Source: Lachnospiraceae bacterium | GTDB lineage: Bacteria > Bacillota > Clostridia > Lachnospirales > Lachnospiraceae | Assembly: GCA_022799355.1 (NCBI GenBank) | Contig: JAAWOG010000006.1 | Location: 31,634 to 95,633 of the forward strand | DNA: 64,000 nt | Direction: 5' to 3' | Part shown: positions 59,858 to 64,000 of the stretch, piece after piece | Layout of the letters: every line of letters begins with the position of its first letter | Position numbering within the stretch: position 1 is the first letter of the stretch | Translations under genes and position numbers: made by a program | The notes under the pieces: generated by a model | Databases searched by the model: none | What the model saw: the letters and a program-made list of their open reading frames with translations, nothing else | What the model was told of the DNA's origin: nothing

Positions 59858-60541
59858 ATGCGGTACTGGAATAGAGGTGTCAAATTGGATACAAACAATG
59901 TGGAACTGATTACAAAATTGGTGATTGAAGCCTTAAACAAGCAGGAAGCGGAGAAGAGTGAAAAAGGTTTTCTTGTTCCTGTAGGGGTATCCAACCGACA
60001 TGTTCATTTAACACAGGAACATGTGGAGACATTATTCGGAGAGGGCTACCATTTAACGAAGAAAAAGGACCTGATGGGCGGCCAGTTTGCATCAAATGAA
60101 CTGGTGACCATCGTCGGCCTGAAACTGCGCGCCATTGAAAATGTCAGGATACTTGGTCCCTGCCGCAGCAGGAGCCAGGTGGAGATCTCGGCAACGGATG
60201 CAAGAACACTGGGCATCAAGGCGCCGATCAGGGAATCCGGCAATGTGGCAGGCAGTGCGCCGATCGCTTTGGTGGGACCGAAAGGGGTTTTGTACCTGAA
60301 CGAGGGCTGTATTGTGGCGCAGCGCCATATACATATGTCCCCGGCGGATGCATCGGCATCCGGCTGTAAGGACGGAGATATCGTATCGGTGGTAGCGGAT
60401 AACGAAAGAGGAACGGTTTTCAATCATGTAAAGATCCGTGTAAATGAGGCGTTTACACTGGAAATGCATATTGATACGGATGAGGCGAACGCAAGCAGGA
60501 TTGCGCAGGGTGATACCGTAAGGATCATCAGAAACAGTTGA
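59858..60541 (+). CDS. pduL: PduL-type phosphotransacylase with N-terminal encapsulation peptide
   Basis: A 227-residue BMC phosphate propanoyltransferase that turns propionyl-CoA into propionyl-phosphate, freeing CoA inside the compartment. The two-zinc site is seen in SNRHVHLT (His48, His50) and QRHIHMSPADA. Residues about 12-28 (TNNVELITKLVIEALNK) form an encapsulation-type helix. The start is ambiguous: ATG 59858 lies only 4 bases after GGAGG, while TTG 59885 has AGAGG 7 bases before it and would begin exactly at the helix. Confidence 0.93.
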   Translation: MRYWNRGVKLDTNNVELITKLVIEALNKQEAEKSEKGFLVPVGVSNRHVHLTQEHVETLFGEGYHLTKKKDLMGGQFASNELVTIVGLKLRAIENVRILGPCRSRSQVEISATDARTLGIKAPIRESGNVAGSAPIALVGPKGVLYLNEGCIVAQRHIHMSPADASASGCKDGDIVSVVADNERGTVFNHVKIRVNEAFTLEMHIDTDEANASRIAQGDTVRIIRNS

Positions 60542-60569
60542 GAAGGTTTATGTAATAATAAGAGGATGT

Positions 60570-60602
60570 CCCCGGCGCGGAGTTTCCTTCTGCGTGCCGG
60601 GG
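60570..60602 (+). other. GC-rich hairpin before the vertex protein gene
   Basis: ccccggcgcg (60570-60579) pairs with cgtgccgggg (60593-60602) around a 13-base loop. It lies 51 bases before the EutN-type start codon, whose own ribosome-binding site is weak. Confidence 0.5.
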
Positions 60603-60652
60603 AGGTATCCGAAAACCGGAAGAAAACCCAAAAAGACTGGAATGGTAAAAGT

Positions 60653-60919
60653 ATGATAGCGGCGAAAGTAGTGGGAAGTATTGTTTCCACAAGAAAGAGC
60701 GAGAATTTAATCGGGAATAAGTTTATGATCGTAGAGCCGGTGGAGCGGATGAAGGGGCATATGAATCAGTTTGTGGCGATCGATAATATCGGTGCCGGAA
60801 TCGGTGAATATGTTCTTGTGGCTCAGGGAAGCGCGGCAAGGATCGGATGTGGTCTGGACACAGCGCCTGTGGATGCGGCGATCGTCGGCATTATTGATGA
60901 TGCCAGCGGACTGATATAG
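60653..60919 (+). CDS. BMC vertex protein, EutN/CcmL/PduN type (pentamer)
   Basis: An 88-residue BMC-P protein: MIAAKVVGSIVSTRKSENL, FMIVEPV, FVAIDNIGAGIGEYVLVAQGSAAR and DAAIVGIID. Pentamers cap the vertices of the shell, so few copies are needed. That fits the weak site before ATG 60653 (no good Shine-Dalgarno) and the upstream hairpin. The open frame begins at 60566, but those extra residues fall in the hairpin and are not family-like. Confidence 0.92.
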   Translation: MIAAKVVGSIVSTRKSENLIGNKFMIVEPVERMKGHMNQFVAIDNIGAGIGEYVLVAQGSAARIGCGLDTAPVDAAIVGIIDDASGLI

Positions 60920-60953
60920 ACAGGGGCGGTTGTTTTAGATTCGGGAGACGGAC

Positions 60954-62288
60954 ATGGAATTACAGGAATTAAAGGATCTGCTGCAAAAAAGCGGTATCGT
61001 AGGGGCAGGCGGGGCAGGATTCCCCACCTATGCAAAACTGGATGAACGTGCGGAGACAATTCTTTTAAACTGTGCTGAGTGTGAACCTTTGCTGAAGCTG
61101 CACAGACAGCTTTTGAAGGAGCATGCCTATGAAATTATGAAGACATTCAGCATGGTGGCGGATACTGTTCATGCGGGCAGCGGAATCATTGGGATCAAAG
61201 GTGAATATAAAGAGACAATACGGGCTTTGAAACAGCATATCGGGGAGTTTCCGAAGCTTTCCATCAAGCTTCTGGACAGTGCTTATCCGATGGGGGACGA
61301 AGTGGTATTGGTTTATGAGGCGACCGGCAAGGTTATCAGGCCGGGCGGTCTGCCGATAGAAGCGGGTGTAGCCGTATTTAATGTGGAAACGATGTATAAT
61401 ATATATCGTGCGGTGGAGTTCGGCGCGCCGGTGACGGATAAGGTGGTATCTGTCGTGGGAGAGGTGGAACATCCTGTCTCGGTAAGGGTGCCCATCGGAT
61501 GCAGGATAGAGGATGTGGTGGCTCTGGCGGGAGAAGTGACCACAAAGGAACCGGTATATTTTATTGGCGGGCCGATGATGGGATTTATCGGAGATGCGGA
61601 TATGCCGGTGACGAAGACGACCAACGCGGTTATCGTACTGCCGAAGGACCATCAGATCGTGCAGCGGAAAAAGAGCAAGGCGTCTCTGGAATTAAAAAGG
61701 GCTGCCTCCTCCTGTTGTCAGTGTGAGACCTGTACGAGCCTGTGTCCCAGACATGCGCTTGGACATCCGATTGAGCCGCATCTGTTTATGCGGTCGGCGG
61801 CAAATCAGGATTTTCAGCATATTGAAGCATTTTTAAATACATCCTTCTGCAGTTCCTGCGGCGTGTGTGAAATGTATGCCTGCCCTCAGGGGCTGGCGCC
61901 GAGAAGCCTGATCGCGGAATGTAAGGACGGATTAAGGAAGGCGGGAGTAAGGCCGCCGGCAGATGTGAAGCCTGCGCCCGTGAAGAAGTCCAGGGAGTAC
62001 CGGAAGGTGCCGGAGATGCGGCTGGAGGCGAGGCTGGGGCTTTCCGGATACAATGTGCCCGCGCCGCTGCGGGATGAAAGGGCGGATATGGCACATGTTA
62101 CGGTGAAGATGAGCCAGCATATCGGAGCACCGGCAGTACCGGCAGTGACTGTGGGAGATATGGTAAATGCCGGTGATATTGTGGGAAATCCGGGAAAGGG
62201 TTTGAGTGTGGCGATACATGCGCCGATAACCGGACGGGTGATATCTGTGGATAACGGTGCGGTGACGATCCGGAGGGAGAGAGGCTGA
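60954..62288 (+). CDS. PduS-like iron-sulfur flavoprotein (RnfC-related)
   Basis: A 444-residue electron-transfer protein. The N-terminal NADH/FMN-binding RnfC-like part has GIVGAGGAGFPTYAK. A SLBB region comes in the middle. Two [4Fe-4S] motifs follow at Cys254/257/260/264 and Cys299/302/305/310, then a C-terminal biotinyl/barrel-like hybrid domain. In cobalamin loci PduS reduces B12, but no B12 enzyme occurs here. It may pass electrons through the PduT-like shell protein downstream to oxidise NADH or feed the activase (inference). The start is ATG 60954 behind GGGAGA. Confidence 0.92.
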   Translation: MELQELKDLLQKSGIVGAGGAGFPTYAKLDERAETILLNCAECEPLLKLHRQLLKEHAYEIMKTFSMVADTVHAGSGIIGIKGEYKETIRALKQHIGEFPKLSIKLLDSAYPMGDEVVLVYEATGKVIRPGGLPIEAGVAVFNVETMYNIYRAVEFGAPVTDKVVSVVGEVEHPVSVRVPIGCRIEDVVALAGEVTTKEPVYFIGGPMMGFIGDADMPVTKTTNAVIVLPKDHQIVQRKKSKASLELKRAASSCCQCETCTSLCPRHALGHPIEPHLFMRSAANQDFQHIEAFLNTSFCSSCGVCEMYACPQGLAPRSLIAECKDGLRKAGVRPPADVKPAPVKKSREYRKVPEMRLEARLGLSGYNVPAPLRDERADMAHVTVKMSQHIGAPAVPAVTVGDMVNAGDIVGNPGKGLSVAIHAPITGRVISVDNGAVTIRRERG

Positions 62289-62355
62289 AAAGGATAGAGT
62301 GCCTGCCGGAAAAGTTTGATTACAGTATGGCTTTAGAAACGTGGAGGATAGATAG

Positions 62356-62904
62356 ATGAGCAGAGCGATTGGAATGATTGAATATAAGACGGTTTCATCC
62401 GGTGTGGTTGCTACGGATAATATGGTAAAAACATCTGACGTGGAACTGATCGAAGCGGAGACGGTCTGCCCGGGAAAATATATAGCAATCATAGCGGGAG
62501 ATCTGAGTGCTGTGGATGCGGCGGTGAAAAATGCCCAGGCTCAGAATGGAGAGAATCTGATCGACAGTTTTGTGCTGGGTAATCCTCACGAATCCATTTT
62601 TCCCGCTATTTACGGTACGACTCATCTGGAAAAGGTGCGGGCACTGGGCATTCTGGAAACCTTTGATGCGGCGGCAATCATCCAGGCTGCGGATGCGGCG
62701 GCAAAGACGGCTATCGTGGATCTGATCGAACTGCGCATTGCAAAGGGGATGTGCGGAAAGTCCTATATGTTTCTGACCGGCGAGGTGGCGGCGGTGGAGG
62801 CTGCTATTGAGAGGGCTGTCGCGGAAGTGGGGCCGAAGGGAATGTATCTGGATTCTTCTGTGATTGCACAGCCAGATGAGCAGGTTTGCAGGTCGGTGCT
62901 TTGA
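62356..62904 (+). CDS. PduT-like BMC-T shell protein with Cys38
   Basis: A 182-residue tandem BMC-domain protein (domain 1 about 1-90, domain 2 about 91-180) forming pseudohexameric trimers. Cys38 (AETVCPGKY) is at the position that, in PduT, ligates a [4Fe-4S] cluster at the threefold axis. Together with the adjacent pduS-like gene this suggests an electron conduit across the shell. The start is ATG 62356 behind GGAGG. Confidence 0.92.
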   Translation: MSRAIGMIEYKTVSSGVVATDNMVKTSDVELIEAETVCPGKYIAIIAGDLSAVDAAVKNAQAQNGENLIDSFVLGNPHESIFPAIYGTTHLEKVRALGILETFDAAAIIQAADAAAKTAIVDLIELRIAKGMCGKSYMFLTGEVAAVEAAIERAVAEVGPKGMYLDSSVIAQPDEQVCRSVL

Positions 62905-62970
62905 TTGGAGGCTGTGCGGCGCCGCACGGAATAAGGTTATTGGAGATAAAATATTAAAAGGAGAGACCAT

Positions 62971-63738
62971 ATGCTTGCTTTGGAGAGACGTAATTTGATA
63001 TTGGAGAAGCTGCAGGAAGAGAAGCGGGTGGTGGTCAGTGAACTTAGTCAGTTGTATGGGGTATCTGAGGAGACGATCCGCAGAGACCTGGATAAGCTGG
63101 ACAAGGACGGACTGGCGGTGAAAAGTTACGGCGGTGCGGTGATCAATGAAAATACCAGTATCGATATGCCTTTTAATATCCGAAAGAAAAAAAATGTGGC
63201 GGGGAAACAGAAGATCGCGGAGTTGATCGCAGAGATGATTCAGGACGGCGATCATATTGCGATGGACGCTTCAACGACCAGCGTTTTTATTGCAAAAGCG
63301 ATCAAACAGAAACAACGAATTACTCTTGTAACCAATTCTATTGAGATTGTGATTGAACTTGCGGATGTCAGTGACTGGGATATAATTTCTTCGGGCGGCA
63401 GGCTGAAAGAAGGGTATCTGGCTCTGGTGGGACCTAAGGCGATTGAGGCGCTTGACACTTACAATGTGGAGATTGCCATTGTCTCCGGAAAAGGGTTTGA
63501 TTTGGAGAGAGGTCTGACGGACAGCAATGAAGAGTTTGCGCAGCCAAAACGGGTTATGATGAAGTCCGCAAAGCACAGAATCGTCGCCGTGGACAAAACA
63601 AAATTCGGGAAGGTGGCATTCGCACAGATTGCCGGACTGTCCGAGATGGATATTGTGGTGACGGATGAAAAGCCGGCGGATGAATGGCTGGCGAGATTTA
63701 AGCAGATGGGTGTCCGGTGCTATTATCCTGGGAGGTGA
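62971..63738 (+). CDS. DeoR-family regulator of the BMC locus
   Basis: A 255-residue repressor. The N-terminal HTH contains ERRNLILEKLQEEKRVVVSEL and VSEETIRRDLDKLDKDGL. The C-terminal sugar-phosphate sensor domain has AMDASTTSVFIAKAI, VTNSIEIVIELA and SSGGRLKEGYLALVG. Family members respond to phosphorylated sugars, here perhaps fuculose- or rhamnulose-phosphate or DHAP (inference). It is the last gene of the locus and the natural candidate to bind the phased repeats at 49570 and 54093. Confidence 0.9.
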   Translation: MLALERRNLILEKLQEEKRVVVSELSQLYGVSEETIRRDLDKLDKDGLAVKSYGGAVINENTSIDMPFNIRKKKNVAGKQKIAELIAEMIQDGDHIAMDASTTSVFIAKAIKQKQRITLVTNSIEIVIELADVSDWDIISSGGRLKEGYLALVGPKAIEALDTYNVEIAIVSGKGFDLERGLTDSNEEFAQPKRVMMKSAKHRIVAVDKTKFGKVAFAQIAGLSEMDIVVTDEKPADEWLARFKQMGVRCYYPGR

Positions 63739-64000
63739 AGCGGACCGGAAACCTGACGCGATTACTGCTATTGCAATGTTATTCAGTTAATATTGCAGGA
63801 CGCCGGGAGGGACATAAAATACTCCGTCGCCACGCTCCCGCCGGCTCTGTCTTTCAAGAGCCTGTGAAACAGTGTAGCGGACACTTAAATGCATGAGCAA
63901 TTTTTTTGAGGCTGTAAATAATCTTGTGTCTTTAGAGAAATAATCTTTGCTGATAGGAATCAGATATGTAGAAATTCGCTGTCGAATATCATTACTTTTA
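63739..64000. other. Intergenic end of window with dispersed repeat
   Basis: After the DeoR gene no supported ORF is seen up to the window end. The 34-nt repeat copy 2 lies at 63792-63825. Beyond it there are short inverted stretches (ctcccgccggc against gccgggagg) and an AT-rich tail. No clear terminator T-run directly follows the gene. Confidence 0.5.
63792..63825 (+). repeat. Dispersed 34-nt repeat, copy 2
   Basis: Matches 31356-31389 with three differences. It again lies after an operon end and contains gccgggaggg that can pair imperfectly with ctcccgccggc further on. Confidence 0.65.

Noticed and set aside
63855..63900. Stretch resembling the end of an insertion sequence (cctgtgaaacagtgtagcgg)
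   Set aside because: No transposase ORF or second inverted end is visible within the window, so it cannot be supported.

Overview
The window looks like chromosome of an anaerobic, spore-forming Firmicute of the class Clostridia, most likely Lachnospiraceae. The evidence is the gene families and their order (ispE followed by a GntR/FCD gene, DUF1934 next to murI, secreted FKBP and NlpC/P60 proteins), a spore-type SPOCS/LysM protein, a SpoIIQ-like protein, strong AGGAGG ribosome-binding sites, and a B12-independent glycyl-radical bacterial microcompartment (BMC). No rRNA, tRNA, CRISPR array, prophage or intact insertion sequence was seen.

Layout. (1) 1-5 kb: the 3' part of glycogen phosphorylase, a 130-bp hairpin repeat, a small membrane protein and an aconitase-family hydratase. 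(2) 5-20 kb: a GntR regulator divergent from a 12-gene operon for an unidentified sugar. It holds a ribose-type ABC importer, an acid-sugar dehydratase of the enolase superfamily, two paralogous aldehyde dehydrogenases, a ketose 3-epimerase, a two-domain class II aldolase whose second domain has lost its metal site, two LacA/LacB/RpiB-type isomerases that lack the usual catalytic histidines, a rhamnulokinase-like kinase and a NanA/DapA-type lyase, and it closes with a strong terminator. I do not recognise this combination as a described pathway. (3) 20-41 kb: mostly housekeeping and envelope genes: an EF-hand-type protein with an SQAWG repeat, a SpoIIQ-like protein, a degenerate GH9-like lipoprotein, ddl, murF, an aldo/keto reductase, plsC, pyrC-pyrK-pyrD, the SPOCS/LysM protein, ispE, a GntR gene, murI, DUF1934, an FKBP lipoprotein, asnS and a coiled-coil NlpC/P60 protein.

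(4) 41-49 kb: a LacI regulator with three matching AAAACG operators, a RhaS/T/P/Q-like ABC importer, a third RpiB-type isomerase and a ThuA-like protein, followed by a convergent PHP phosphoesterase. (5) 49.6-63.7 kb: a full glycyl-radical BMC locus. It holds a diol-dehydratase-type glycyl radical enzyme and its activase, PduU/EutS-type shell protein, PduV/EutP GTPase, a fuculose-phosphate-type aldolase with a C-terminal encapsulation peptide, a GlcG/PduO-C-like protein, PduP-type aldehyde dehydrogenase, an MDR alcohol dehydrogenase with an encapsulation peptide, four BMC-H proteins, PduL, an EutN-type pentamer, PduS, a PduT-like BMC-T with Cys38, and a DeoR regulator.

How it works together (inference): a 6-deoxyhexulose 1-phosphate is cleaved by the encapsulated aldolase. 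Lactaldehyde is reduced to 1,2-propanediol, the glycyl radical enzyme dehydrates that to propionaldehyde, and PduP/PduL and the alcohol dehydrogenase turn it into propionyl-phosphate and propanol while recycling CoA and NAD inside the shell. Two strong promoters drive the locus. Each has A/C-rich boxes at about 10-11 bp spacing just upstream of the -35 box, which are candidate DeoR operators. No 6-deoxyhexose isomerase is in the window, and the only matching kinase is in the 6-20 kb operon.
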